Numbered from the stretch's first letter, positions 1 through 8,638 are shown. The stretch: 64,000 bases of DNA from Kiloniella laminariae DSM 19542 (GCF_000374005.1 NZ_KB893135.1:280545-344544); one strand, 5' to 3'. Translations and numbers: made by a program. The notes: generated by a model from the letters alone, not told the origin.

Positions 1-495
1 CCTGCCGATGAAAAGCTGCCGATCAAACAGGCGCTGGGCACCATCACCGTGGTGGCAAAAATCACTGTCACCTCTACACCTCAACCCGCTCCCGATGCCG
101 CGCCCGGTGATCCGGTCATCCGCTGGCAGATCACCGTCGACAGCTGGGAACACTGGGGTTACGACGAAGGCGATTTTGAATGGAACGTCCTGTCAAAAGA
201 TCCGGATGACAAGAAAACCCAGACTGTTGGCATTTCCTTTGAAGAACTGCTGCCGGACTGGGTTCCGGGGAAAAAGCGCCTGATCAAGGAGATCGAAAAA
301 ACCTTCCCCGAACTGCGCGGCCTGCTGGAGAATTTCCAGATCAAGGACAAGTACATGTACCAGATCGAAAACAAGATCATTACCCTGCCCGATGGCTCAC
401 AGTTTCACCCCAAAACCTATGAAATCTATATCGAAAGCTGGCAGCTCACCCCCGCTGGTGGCAGCTGTGTGATCAAGTCGGACTTCACGACCTAG
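1..495 (+). CDS. Unrecognised protein, 5' end cut by window edge
   Basis: The frame is open from base 1 and ends with TAG at 493-495, leaving 164 residues of a longer protein. I do not recognise the family. The visible part is hydrophilic and rich in acidic and aromatic residues, for example 'SWEHWGYDEGDFEW' and 'YEIYIESWQL', with no membrane segment. A GTG at 49 could start a shorter protein, but the frame reads equally well upstream of it. Its stop codon lies inside the first CTAG of a 73-bp repeat. The next gene is on the same strand 130 bases on, so the two may be co-transcribed. Confidence 0.7.
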   Translation, partial: PADEKLPIKQALGTITVVAKITVTSTPQPAPDAAPGDPVIRWQITVDSWEHWGYDEGDFEWNVLSKDPDDKKTQTVGISFEELLPDWVPGKKRLIKEIEKTFPELRGLLENFQIKDKYMYQIENKIITLPDGSQFHPKTYEIYIESWQLTPAGGSCVIKSDFTT

Positions 496-564
496 TGGAG
501 CGAATTTGACATTTGCACCTGAGCTTGCCGATGAGGAATGCAAATGTTGGAATCGAACCACTAG
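492..564 (+). repeat. 73-bp CTAG-bounded palindromic repeat, copy A
   Basis: The element begins and ends with CTAG. The ends CTAGTGG and CCACTAG are perfectly complementary, and ACATTTGCA near the left pairs with TGCAAATGT on the right. It is about 90% identical over exactly 73 bases to the reverse complement of 55042-55114. The left CTAG contains the TAG stop of the preceding gene. The layout resembles a tiny non-autonomous element (MITE) or REP-like repeat with a CTAG target, but no transposase is present in the window. A role in ending transcription is also possible. Confidence 0.8.
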
Positions 565-625
565 ATCCTACAGGACAAAAGAGAGCAGCAACAAACAGGC
601 CCCACAAAACAGGAGAGCATCTATT

Positions 626-2311
626 ATGAGTGACAGCACATCATGCATCCCCAAAGAGCCCCTGATAAAACTGGATGAAACGGGTTCAGCCTCGATCCTC
701 AACTACAACCTGCCCCAGTCCACCACCTATGATGTGGTCAGTTTTGTCAAGCTCGACATCCCGCCGAAAAAATTCAAGGCGGTCGAGAGAAAACTGACCA
801 AAAACGATTTCTGGGGTGAGCTGGACAAGCTGAAAAAGGATGACAGCTTCGGGGTCAAGACCATCGAGGGGATACTGAGCGGACAGCAGTACTCCCCCCT
901 GCCGGAACTGCAAAGCCTCAGCATCAACCTCGCCGCCACGACGGTATCAGCCAAACGCAAGGCCCCCGCCAGCCGATCCATGGAACCGGGGCTGGTGATG
1001 AAATCCGGCAACATTCCCGTGTCCACCGGGGCCCTGCCCTTTTCGACCAGCTACATCGCCAACCGGATCAACGATGGCTTCAGACCCCAGCTCTATACCC
1101 GCCTGAGCGGGCGTCAGGGATTAAAATTCATCCCGCGGCCCAAACAGGCCAGACCGGCGATCTATATGGTCCTGCGCATGAAGATGGCCTCCTACCTCGG
1201 CGACTATGGCGCGGGCCAGACGCTCAAGACCTTCAGCCTGCTGCCGGGCGAGACCACCACCATCTCGCTCAAGAGCTATACCCACAACGAAGAAACCAGC
1301 AAAACAGCCGAGAGCGTGCTCGACAGCTATAGCGAGTCCGTGACCGAGGAACTGCAAACCACGGTCGAGCACACCACCCAGCAGACCGAGACCTCCTCGG
1401 AAACCGATGTCGACAGCATGTCGGTCGAGGCCGGAACCAATGTTGGCGTCAATCTGGGCATTGTCAGCTTTGGTGGCGATGCCGGGGGCGGCGCTTCATC
1501 CGTCAATACCGCGACAGAGGCAATCGAGAACCAGGTCGGCAGTCTGGAAAGCGCGGTAGATCACCACGTCCAGACCGCAGATACCGCCCGCCAGGTCGAG
1601 GTCAATACCGAGACCAGCTCCAGCACCAGCAGCGGCACAGAAGAAACCATCACCCGCACCCTGGAAAACATCAACCGCAGCCGGGTGCTGAACTTTGTCT
1701 TCCGCCAGTTGCTGCAGGAATATTTCACCATTACCTATCTCGACGGGGTCAGCTTTGTCTATGACAACGGCATGGACAAACGCCGCCGCACCGCCACCCT
1801 CTCGTCCATCGGCAATCTGCTCAAACAGGTCATGGACAGCCCGGCCGAGGCCAAGAAGGAAGAAAACCGGATCTATGAGCACCTCTGCAACATCCCCGAT
1901 TATCAGGGCAACCGCGAGAGCTTTATCGAACTGGTCAAAGGCAGCAACAAGAACTGCATCAATCCCTCGGCCTCGCAAAGCAAATATGAATACGTCAAGA
2001 AGCGCGGCGATCTGAAACAGGTCTACCGCGACAAAAGCGTCGAGGGCATTATCCTTGGCGCCAAGGACCGCATCCTGCGCACGCCCTCGGTAATTGTCGA
2101 TGCCCTGCTCGGTCAGGGTGAAGCGCTGGATTGTTACAACATCCAGCTTCAGGAAGCCGCCAACAAACAAGCCCATCTGGAAAACGACAAGATGGAACAG
2201 GCGCTCGCCATCATCGACAGTCTGACCGACCCGAAAGAAAAGGCCCTGCTCTATCAAAAGGTTTTCGGTGATTGCTGCTGCGTAGAGGAACTCGAAGTCG
2301 AAGAGGAATAA
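626..2311 (+). CDS. Unrecognised 561-aa protein, Ser/Thr/Glu-rich centre
   Basis: I do not recognise the family. I chose ATG 626 because AGGAG lies ten bases upstream; the frame continues upstream to 506 but only by reading through the 73-bp repeat. There is no signal peptide or membrane segment. Around residues 205-223 is the segment 'LLPGETTTISLKSYTHNEE'. It is followed by about 120 residues rich in Ser, Thr, Glu and Gln, probably coiled or extended. The C-terminus carries three cysteines in a row and a run of acidic residues (GDCCCVEELEVEEE). The upstream gene may be its partner. A structured RNA candidate and a terminator follow directly. Confidence 0.75.
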   Translation: MSDSTSCIPKEPLIKLDETGSASILNYNLPQSTTYDVVSFVKLDIPPKKFKAVERKLTKNDFWGELDKLKKDDSFGVKTIEGILSGQQYSPLPELQSLSINLAATTVSAKRKAPASRSMEPGLVMKSGNIPVSTGALPFSTSYIANRINDGFRPQLYTRLSGRQGLKFIPRPKQARPAIYMVLRMKMASYLGDYGAGQTLKTFSLLPGETTTISLKSYTHNEETSKTAESVLDSYSESVTEELQTTVEHTTQQTETSSETDVDSMSVEAGTNVGVNLGIVSFGGDAGGGASSVNTATEAIENQVGSLESAVDHHVQTADTARQVEVNTETSSSTSSGTEETITRTLENINRSRVLNFVFRQLLQEYFTITYLDGVSFVYDNGMDKRRRTATLSSIGNLLKQVMDSPAEAKKEENRIYEHLCNIPDYQGNRESFIELVKGSNKNCINPSASQSKYEYVKKRGDLKQVYRDKSVEGIILGAKDRILRTPSVIVDALLGQGEALDCYNIQLQEAANKQAHLENDKMEQALAIIDSLTDPKEKALLYQKVFGDCCCVEELEVEEE

Positions 2312-2320
2312 GGAGAACTT

Positions 2321-2397
2321 GCATCTGTAGCACAAGGGGTATCCGCAACCGGATGGTCCTCAGATGCTGCAAAACTATACCGCAATAACCTTGTGCT
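2321..2397 (+). ncRNA. Pseudoknot-forming RNA candidate
   Basis: Three perfect pairings can be read. GCATCTG (2321-2327) pairs with CAGATGC (2361-2367). AGCACAAGG (2329-2337) pairs with CCTTGTGCT (2389-2397). ATCCG (2341-2345) pairs with CGGAT (2350-2354) around loop CAAC. The first two helices cross, giving a pseudoknot with a hairpin in its middle loop. An alternative 5-bp extension GGTAT/ATACC (2338-2342 with 2377-2381) competes with the small hairpin. The helix order resembles the HDV-like ribozyme layout (P1-P2-P3-P1'-P2'), though the catalytic region is not a clear match. It starts ten bases after a stop codon and 24 bases before a terminator, so it would end the upstream transcript. 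Confidence 0.5.
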
Positions 2398-2420
2398 TTG
2401 ATTTGACCCAATAGGCAATT

Positions 2421-2453
2421 AACCCGCCTCTTCTTGCTGGCGGGTTATTTTTT
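2421..2453 (+). terminator. Rho-independent terminator
   Basis: AACCCGCC (2421-2428) and GGCGGGTT (2439-2446) form an 8-bp stem followed by ATTTTTT. It ends transcription of the 561-aa gene and its 3' structured region. The remaining gap to 2657 holds nothing further that I can identify. Confidence 0.85.
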
Positions 2454-2657
2454 GGCGCTATTTTTTTGGTGAAAACCTTGGCCTATCCCGCTGCAAATCG
2501 TTACATTATTCCCGCAGCAAGATTCGATGGGCCTTTACACATCCAAAGGTGAAGGATAATTCTGTAACACATCTCATGGACGCAGGTCTTCCGGGTAATC
2601 GCAGGCCCGACAAAAGCAACAACAGGCTGAAAAAGCGACGCAAAGAAGAGTACCCAA

Positions 2658-5393
2658 GTGAATCCCGTTGAAATTGAAGAAGCCATTTCCGCCCTCGCCG
2701 AACAGCCCTTTGACGGCCTGGAATTTCCCTTCGCGTTTCTGGAGGCCTTTGGTAACAAGCCTGCGACGATCAAGCGCCTGCGCAGCGGCACCTCGAACAA
2801 ATCCGATCTAGGCGGCCTGCTCCAGACCAACAATATTCACCTCAAGGTCTGCGCCGAGGGCGAGGTCGCCCAGACCCTCACCGCCCTGAAAGCCAGCCCG
2901 GCAACGACCAAGGCCCGGGCAAAATTCATCCTCGCCACCGACGGCCAGACCCTCGAAGCCGAGGACCTGACCTCTGACGATGCGCCGATTGTCTGCGAGT
3001 ACAAGGACTTCCCCGATCACTTCGGTTTTTTCCTGGCGCTGGCGGGCATCACGACGGTCAAACAGATCCGCGAAAGCTCGTTCGATATCAAGGCGACCGG
3101 ACGGCTCAACCGCCTGTACATCGAACTGTTGAAAGACAACCCGGACTGGGGAACCGCCGAGCGCCGCCACGACATGAACCACTTCATGGCCCGGCTGATC
3201 TTTCTGTTTTTCGCCGAAGACACCGATATTCTCAATGGCAGTGATCTTTTCACCGCCACCATCGAACAGATGAGCGACCGCGACAGTACCAACAGCCATC
3301 AGGTGATCAGCGAGCTGTTCCGCGCCATGAACACGGCGATCCCGGACCGGGCAGCGGCAAAGCTGCCGCGCTGGGCCGATGCCTTTCCCTATGTCAACGG
3401 CGGGCTGTTTTCCGGCTCGACCGAAGTGCCGCGTTTCTCGAAAATCTCGCGCAGCTTCCTGCTGAATATCGGCAAGCTCGACTGGCAGAAAATCAACCCG
3501 GATATCTTTGGCTCGATGATCCAGGCGGTCGCCGATGACGAGGAACGCGGTGCGCTTGGCATGCACTACACCTCGGTGCCGAATATTCTGAAGGTACTCA
3601 ACCCGCTGTTTCTCGACGAGCTGCGCGACAGGCTGGCCGAGGCAGGCACCAGCCCGCAAAAACTGCTCAACCTGCGCAAGCGCATGTCCCGGATCCGGGT
3701 GTTTGACCCCGCCTGCGGATCGGGCAATTTTCTGGTCATTGCCTATAAACAGATGCGCGAGATTGAGGCAGAGATCAACCGACGGCGCGGCGAGCCGGAC
3801 CGGCGAACCGAAATCCCGCTCACCAATTTCCGGGGGATTGAGCTCCGCGACTTTCCGGCCGAGATCGCCCGCTTGGCTCTCATCATCGCCGAGTACCAAT
3901 GCGATGTGCTCCATCGCGGGCAGAAAGAGGCCTTGGCCGAGTTTCTACCGCTCGACGCCATGAACTGGATCACCTGCGGCAACGCTCTGCGGCTGGACTG
4001 GCTGAGCATTTGCCCGCCAACGGGAACCGGCGTGAAGCATCAGGCAGAGGACCTGTTTCACACGCCGAACGATCAAGCGCAGATCGATTTCGAGAATGAA
4101 GGCGGCGAGACCTATATTTGCGGCAATCCGCCATTCAAGGGGACTCGCAAGCAGGGCTCCCAAGAGAAGGATGACCTTCAGCGAGTATTCGCGGGGGTTA
4201 CCAGCAAGTGGAAGAACGTCGACTACGTTGGCGCTTGGCTGATGAAAGCAGCACTCTATAACGATTCCTGCTACGCGCCGTTTTCATTCGTGGCCACGAA
4301 TAGCCTCTGCCAAGGGCAACAAGTCCCGATTACATGGGCACTTCTATTGCAACGCGGGTTCAGGATTCGCTTCGCTCATACGTCGTTCAAGTGGTCGAAC
4401 CTTGCTGCGAACAAAGCTGGCGTTACGGTTGTCGTAACAGGAGTAGATCGCGATCCGAACGGGGCTCGACAGATTTACACCGATGAAAACGTTCAAGCGG
4501 TTGCCAACATCAATCCGTATCTGACCGACCACAACATTTCCGTGGTCCCGGCAGAGAAGAAGCCAAGGTTTACCTCCATTCCGATGGAGTATGGTGTCTA
4601 TTATTCAAAGTCAGCAGGCCTGATATTGGAACCGGACGAGAAGGATGCGCTGATAGGCAGTGGTCTAGCAGTGAAATATGTTCGTCGTTTCATCGGTTCA
4701 ACTGAATATATTAACGGCAAGGAGCGCTACTGCCTTTGGATTGCCGACGACGAACTGGCGCAAGTCAGCGCAATCGACGGTGTTAGACAAAGAATTGAGA
4801 GTGTCAAGAAAGATCGGCTTGAAACCGATGATATTGCAGTCAACAAGTTGGCGCAACGTCCTCACCAATTTCGAGAGCGGAAGGGGGACGATCCGGTAAA
4901 GATTTTTGTTCCAATCGTATCTTCGGAGAATAGGGAGTATTTTCCGGCTGGTGTGGCAGATCGCTCGGTCGTGCCGACAAACAAAGCATTCTACCTTCCG
5001 AACGCCCCGCTTTGGACGCTCGCGATCATCACGTCAAAATTGCATCTTGCATGGATCGGCACGGTTTGCGTACGCCTTGAGATGCGGTTTTCTTACTCCA
5101 ACACCCTCGGTTGGAACACCTTTCCCGTCCCCACGCTGACCGAAAAAAACAGGGCCGATCTGACCCGCTGCGCCGAGGATATCCTGCTGGCGCGCGAGGC
5201 GCATTTCCCCGCCACCATCGCCGATCTCTATGCGCCAGAGCAGATGCCCCCCGACCTGCGTGCCGCGCATGAGCGCAACGACGAGGTGCTGGAGCGCATC
5301 TATATCGGCCGCCGCTTTAAAAACGACACCGAACGGCTGGAAAAGCTGTTTGAGCTTTATACCAAAATGACAACCAAGGTGTCTGCATCATGA
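2658..5393 (+). CDS. Class I SAM-dependent DNA methylase, MmeI/YeeA-like
   Basis: This 911-aa protein should methylate adenine in DNA and give the recognition subunit of the restriction-like operon it begins. The SAM-binding motif DPACGSGN lies at residues 350-357 and the catalytic NPPF at 490-493. An N-terminal helical region precedes them, and a target-recognition region of about 250 residues follows. I see no clear PD-(D/E)XK motif in the N-terminus, so unlike MmeI it may be methylase only, with cutting done by the downstream nucleases. The start is GTG 2658, after AAGAAGAG. Bases of about 4140-5100, the recognition region, look richer in A+T than the flanks, as if this specificity module had been exchanged. 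It overlaps the next gene by 4 bp (ATGA). Confidence 0.88.
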   Translation: MNPVEIEEAISALAEQPFDGLEFPFAFLEAFGNKPATIKRLRSGTSNKSDLGGLLQTNNIHLKVCAEGEVAQTLTALKASPATTKARAKFILATDGQTLEAEDLTSDDAPIVCEYKDFPDHFGFFLALAGITTVKQIRESSFDIKATGRLNRLYIELLKDNPDWGTAERRHDMNHFMARLIFLFFAEDTDILNGSDLFTATIEQMSDRDSTNSHQVISELFRAMNTAIPDRAAAKLPRWADAFPYVNGGLFSGSTEVPRFSKISRSFLLNIGKLDWQKINPDIFGSMIQAVADDEERGALGMHYTSVPNILKVLNPLFLDELRDRLAEAGTSPQKLLNLRKRMSRIRVFDPACGSGNFLVIAYKQMREIEAEINRRRGEPDRRTEIPLTNFRGIELRDFPAEIARLALIIAEYQCDVLHRGQKEALAEFLPLDAMNWITCGNALRLDWLSICPPTGTGVKHQAEDLFHTPNDQAQIDFENEGGETYICGNPPFKGTRKQGSQEKDDLQRVFAGVTSKWKNVDYVGAWLMKAALYNDSCYAPFSFVATNSLCQGQQVPITWALLLQRGFRIRFAHTSFKWSNLAANKAGVTVVVTGVDRDPNGARQIYTDENVQAVANINPYLTDHNISVVPAEKKPRFTSIPMEYGVYYSKSAGLILEPDEKDALIGSGLAVKYVRRFIGSTEYINGKERYCLWIADDELAQVSAIDGVRQRIESVKKDRLETDDIAVNKLAQRPHQFRERKGDDPVKIFVPIVSSENREYFPAGVADRSVVPTNKAFYLPNAPLWTLAIITSKLHLAWIGTVCVRLEMRFSYSNTLGWNTFPVPTLTEKNRADLTRCAEDILLAREAHFPATIADLYAPEQMPPDLRAAHERNDEVLERIYIGRRFKNDTERLEKLFELYTKMTTKVSAS

Positions 5394-6439
5394 CCCGCCT
5401 CTACCAAATTAATGGTGCGACACTCACACCTGCAAAGCGCAAACCTCTCGACCTTGAAACCAAGATTGAGGCTTGGGTCGCGGATGATTTGACCTTGATT
5501 GGCGTGGATGGTTTTGTCATTGGCCGTCAGATTGCCACGGATCATGGAAAATTTATCGATGTTTTGGCCATGGATGAGGGCGGCAATCTTGTCATCATTG
5601 AATTAAAACGAGACCGTAGTCCTCGGGACATTGTGGCACAGGTATTGGATTATGCCTCTTGGGTACGCCGTCTCAGCACGGGCGATGTTCACGCGTTGGC
5701 ATTGTCTCTCGATCTGTCATTGGCCAAAGCATATCGCGAAAAATTCGGAACAAGCCTTCCTCAAACGCTAAATGCCTCGCACCAGATGGTCGTCGTAGCC
5801 AGTGAAGTAGACGAAGGCACGAAGCGGATCATCGAGTATCTGTCTGAAGAACATGATGTTGGTATTAATGCCGCGTTCTTTAACGTGTTCGAGGCCAATG
5901 GTCAGGAATGGCTGACAACCGACGCATTACTGGATCAGGAGGAAGTCAAAGACCGTGCTGTAAAAAAAGCACAAGCGCCTTGGTCCGGTTATTATTATGT
6001 CACAGGTGGAGTGGAAGAAGATCGACCTTGGGAAGATATGCGGCAGCACGGCTTTTTCACCGCTAGTGGCAAACAGTTCTTTACAAAAAGACTTGATCAA
6101 CTCTCGGTTGGTGACAAGGTTTTCTACTATCAGAAAAAGAACGGCTATCTAGGCTATGGGATTGTCACGTCTGAAAAAGTGGCAGCGACCGATTATGTTC
6201 TACAAGATGGTCGGAAATTGATTGATGCAGTGCCTAAGGTTTACTTGACCGAGAATTCGGATGACCCTGACAATTGTGCATATGTAGTCGGAATGGATTG
6301 GCAAAAGACTGTTGCGACCAACGACGCGCGCACTTTCAGTGGCATTTTCTCCAACCAGAACGTGGTCTGCAAAATTCGCCATCAAGAGACGGTCGATTAT
6401 CTGAAAGAACAGTTTGACGTGAAGGAGGACCGCGCATGA
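5390..6439 (+). CDS. DUF91/NucS-like nuclease fused to EVE-like domain
   Basis: This 349-aa protein has two parts. The N-terminal 180 residues match the DUF91/NucS type of PD-(D/E)XK nuclease: D57 in 'FIDVLA', then E71-x-K73 in 'VIIELKR'. From about residue 200 the sequence turns to 'GYYYVTGGVEEDRPWEDM' and 'VFYYQKKNGYLGYGIVTS', the pattern of an EVE/PUA-like fold, a class known to bind modified bases. Such fusions suggest a nuclease that reads base modification, in type IV style. It starts at the ATG overlapping the methylase stop and is less GC-rich than its neighbours, as if inserted into the operon as a module. The nuclease call is firmer than the EVE call. Confidence 0.75.
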   Translation: MTRLYQINGATLTPAKRKPLDLETKIEAWVADDLTLIGVDGFVIGRQIATDHGKFIDVLAMDEGGNLVIIELKRDRSPRDIVAQVLDYASWVRRLSTGDVHALALSLDLSLAKAYREKFGTSLPQTLNASHQMVVVASEVDEGTKRIIEYLSEEHDVGINAAFFNVFEANGQEWLTTDALLDQEEVKDRAVKKAQAPWSGYYYVTGGVEEDRPWEDMRQHGFFTASGKQFFTKRLDQLSVGDKVFYYQKKNGYLGYGIVTSEKVAATDYVLQDGRKLIDAVPKVYLTENSDDPDNCAYVVGMDWQKTVATNDARTFSGIFSNQNVVCKIRHQETVDYLKEQFDVKEDRA

Positions 6440-6597
6440 CGGTCTTTGATCTCGCTCCATGTAACAAGCTGAACTCCCGCCAGCAGGCTTGCCGAGACAA
6501 AATCCGAGCTGGACGTCAGCGAACTGGAAGAGCTGGAAAAAATTGCACAATCAGCAAGCCAATTCAGCAAGCCAATTCAGCAAGAAAGAAAAAATAG
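6436..6597 (+). other. Junction with coding-like remnant, possible 53-aa ORF
   Basis: Between the nuclease and helicase genes an ATG overlaps the nuclease stop (ATGA) and opens a 53-codon frame ending at 6597, one base before the helicase ATG. Its composition is not convincing. In the helicase frame, the stretch just before the ATG reads like helical protein ('ELDVSELEELEKIAQ') but has no start. The two frames together suggest a small gene broken by a frameshift, or an eroded N-terminal extension of the helicase. CAGCAAGCCAATT is repeated in tandem at 6552-6577. Confidence 0.3.
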
Positions 6598-6598
6598 C

Positions 6599-8638
6599 AT
6601 GAAATCAGTTCCCTCTGTCAGCGTGACCTATGCCCGCAATGGCGGCTCGACCAGACCGAACGAGCTGGGCATGCGGGTGATGCAGGAACGCGCCTATGAA
6701 AAGCGCGGTGAGCAGTATCTGCTGATCAAATCGCCGCCCGCATCGGGCAAAAGCCGGGCGCTGATGTTTATCGCGCTCGACAAGCTGGCCAACCAGGGCC
6801 TGAAACAGGCGGTGATCGTCGTGCCGGAACGCTCGATCGGGTCGAGCTTCGCCGATGAACCGCTTTCAAAATTCGGTTTCTGGACCGACTGGACCGTTAC
6901 GCCGAAATGGAACCTCTGCAACGCACCGGGCGAGGATGGCGGCAAGGTCAATGCGGTGGAAAAATTTCTGCAAAGTGACGACAGGATCCTGGTCTGCACC
7001 CACGCGACCTTCCGCTTTGCCGTGGACCGCTTCGGGGTCGAGGCCTTTGACAACCGGGTGATCGCGGTGGACGAGTTCCACCATGTTTCTGCCAACCCCG
7101 ACAACAGACTGGGGCAGCATCTTGGCGACTTCATCGCCCGCGACAAGGTGCACCTGATCGCCATGACCGGGTCCTATTTCCGGGGCGATGCCGAGGCCGT
7201 TTTGACCCCGGAGGCCGAAGCCCGGTTCGATAGTGTGACCTACAGCTATTACGAACAGCTCAACGGCTATGAATATCTCAAGACCCTGGACATCGGCTAT
7301 TTTTTCTATAGCGGTTCCTATGCGGACAGTATTCTGGAGGTCCTGAACCCGGCTGAAAAGACCATCGTGCATATTCCCAGCGTCAATTCGCGCGAAAGCA
7401 CCAAGGACAAACACCGCGAGGTCGAACACATTATCGACGCGCTGGGCGACTGGCAGGGCAGCGACCCGGCAACCGGATTTCAACTGGTTAAAACCCCGCA
7501 GGGCCGGATACTGAAAATCGCCGATCTGGTTGATGACGAAGCCGCCAAGCGCGACCGGGTATCGGCGGCGCTGAAAGACCCGGCGCAGAAAAACAACCGC
7601 GACCATGTGGATATCATCATCGCCCTGGGCATGGCCAAGGAAGGTTTTGACTGGATCTGGTGTGAACACGCGCTGACCGTTGGCTATCGTGCCAGCCTGA
7701 CCGAAATTATCCAGATCATTGGTCGGGCGACCCGCGATGCCAAGGACAAGACCCGCGCCCGCTTTACCAACCTGATCGCCGAACCCGATGCGTCTGAAGA
7801 AGCCGTGACCGAGGCGGTCAACGATACCCTCAAGGCCATCGCCGCCAGCCTGCTGATGGAACAGGTTCTGGCCCCGCGCTTCAATTTCACCCCCAAAACG
7901 CCGCAGAACACTGCGGTAGAGGGCTTCGACTATGGCGAAGGTGGCTATGATCCGCAAAAAGCCAACGTCGGTTTCAACGAGGCCAGCGGCCAGTTCCAGA
8001 TCGAGATCAAAGGTCTGGCCGAACCGAAATCAAAAGAGGCCGAACGCATCTGCAAGGAAGACCTGAACGAGGTGATCACCGCCTTTGTCCAGGACAAACA
8101 GACAATCGAACGCGGCCTGTTTGACGAGGAACTGGTGCCCGAAGAACTGACCCAGTTGCGCATGGGCAAGATCGTCAAGGACAGGTTTCCTGAACTGGAC
8201 GCCGAAGATCAGGAAGCCGTGCGCCAGCATGCCATTGCCGCGCTCAACCTGACCCAGCAGGCCAAACAGATCGCCCTTGGTGATGACATCGGGGAAAGAG
8301 GCAATACCGCCCTGATTGACGGGGTGCGTAAATATGCCATGGACGTGCGCAAGCTCGATGTTGATCTGATCGACAGTGTTAATCCCTTTGGCGAGGCCTA
8401 TGCCATCCTTGCCAAGACCATGAGCGAGGAAAGCCTGAAACATTTTCACGCCCATTTCTCTGGCAAGAAACTCAACCTTACCCCGGAAGAAGCCCGCGAC
8501 CTTGCCCGGCGCGCGGTCAGGTTCAAACATGAACGTGGTCGCCTGCCCGCGCTCACCGCTGCGGACCCTTGGGAAAAGAAAATGGCCGAAGGTGTTGCCT
8601 TCCTCGCCCGCATGAAAGCCGAGGCCGCCAATGGCTAA
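6599..8638 (+). CDS. DExH-box superfamily 2 helicase of restriction operon
   Basis: This 679-aa protein has the core of an SF2 helicase. The Walker A motif PPASGKS is at residues 46-52, the DEFHH (DExH) box at 158-162, and motif VI 'IGRATRD' near residue 374. The C-terminal 270 residues are helical and likely contact partners. In related operons a methylase, a helicase of this kind and a GIY-YIG nuclease travel together, so the probable job is ATP-driven movement along DNA, or remodelling, that brings the nuclease into action. The start is ATG 6599 with a weak purine-rich ribosome site. It overlaps the next gene by 8 bp. Confidence 0.87.
   Translation: MKSVPSVSVTYARNGGSTRPNELGMRVMQERAYEKRGEQYLLIKSPPASGKSRALMFIALDKLANQGLKQAVIVVPERSIGSSFADEPLSKFGFWTDWTVTPKWNLCNAPGEDGGKVNAVEKFLQSDDRILVCTHATFRFAVDRFGVEAFDNRVIAVDEFHHVSANPDNRLGQHLGDFIARDKVHLIAMTGSYFRGDAEAVLTPEAEARFDSVTYSYYEQLNGYEYLKTLDIGYFFYSGSYADSILEVLNPAEKTIVHIPSVNSRESTKDKHREVEHIIDALGDWQGSDPATGFQLVKTPQGRILKIADLVDDEAAKRDRVSAALKDPAQKNNRDHVDIIIALGMAKEGFDWIWCEHALTVGYRASLTEIIQIIGRATRDAKDKTRARFTNLIAEPDASEEAVTEAVNDTLKAIAASLLMEQVLAPRFNFTPKTPQNTAVEGFDYGEGGYDPQKANVGFNEASGQFQIEIKGLAEPKSKEAERICKEDLNEVITAFVQDKQTIERGLFDEELVPEELTQLRMGKIVKDRFPELDAEDQEAVRQHAIAALNLTQQAKQIALGDDIGERGNTALIDGVRKYAMDVRKLDVDLIDSVNPFGEAYAILAKTMSEESLKHFHAHFSGKKLNLTPEEARDLARRAVRFKHERGRLPALTAADPWEKKMAEGVAFLARMKAEAANG

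Noticed and set aside
506-625. N-terminal extension of the 561-aa protein back to 506
   Set aside because: This part is translation of the 73-bp repeat, also seen as a similar peptide near copy B. ATG 626 has a proper AGGAG.
1496-2335. 279-aa frame on the minus strand
   Set aside because: It is an antisense shadow of the 561-aa gene, without a ribosome site or recognisable domains.
2321-2397. A firm call of HDV-like ribozyme for the pseudoknot
   Set aside because: The helix order fits, but the joining segment with the catalytic C and the P1.1 pairing are not clear, and spacer lengths differ. It is kept only as a structured-RNA candidate.
2808-3914. 368-aa frame on the minus strand
   Set aside because: It is opposite the methylase gene and reads as low-complexity Ala/Asp/Gly-rich sequence typical of antisense frames.
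6866-7957. 363-aa frame on the minus strand
   Set aside because: It is antisense to the helicase, whose motifs are unmistakable.
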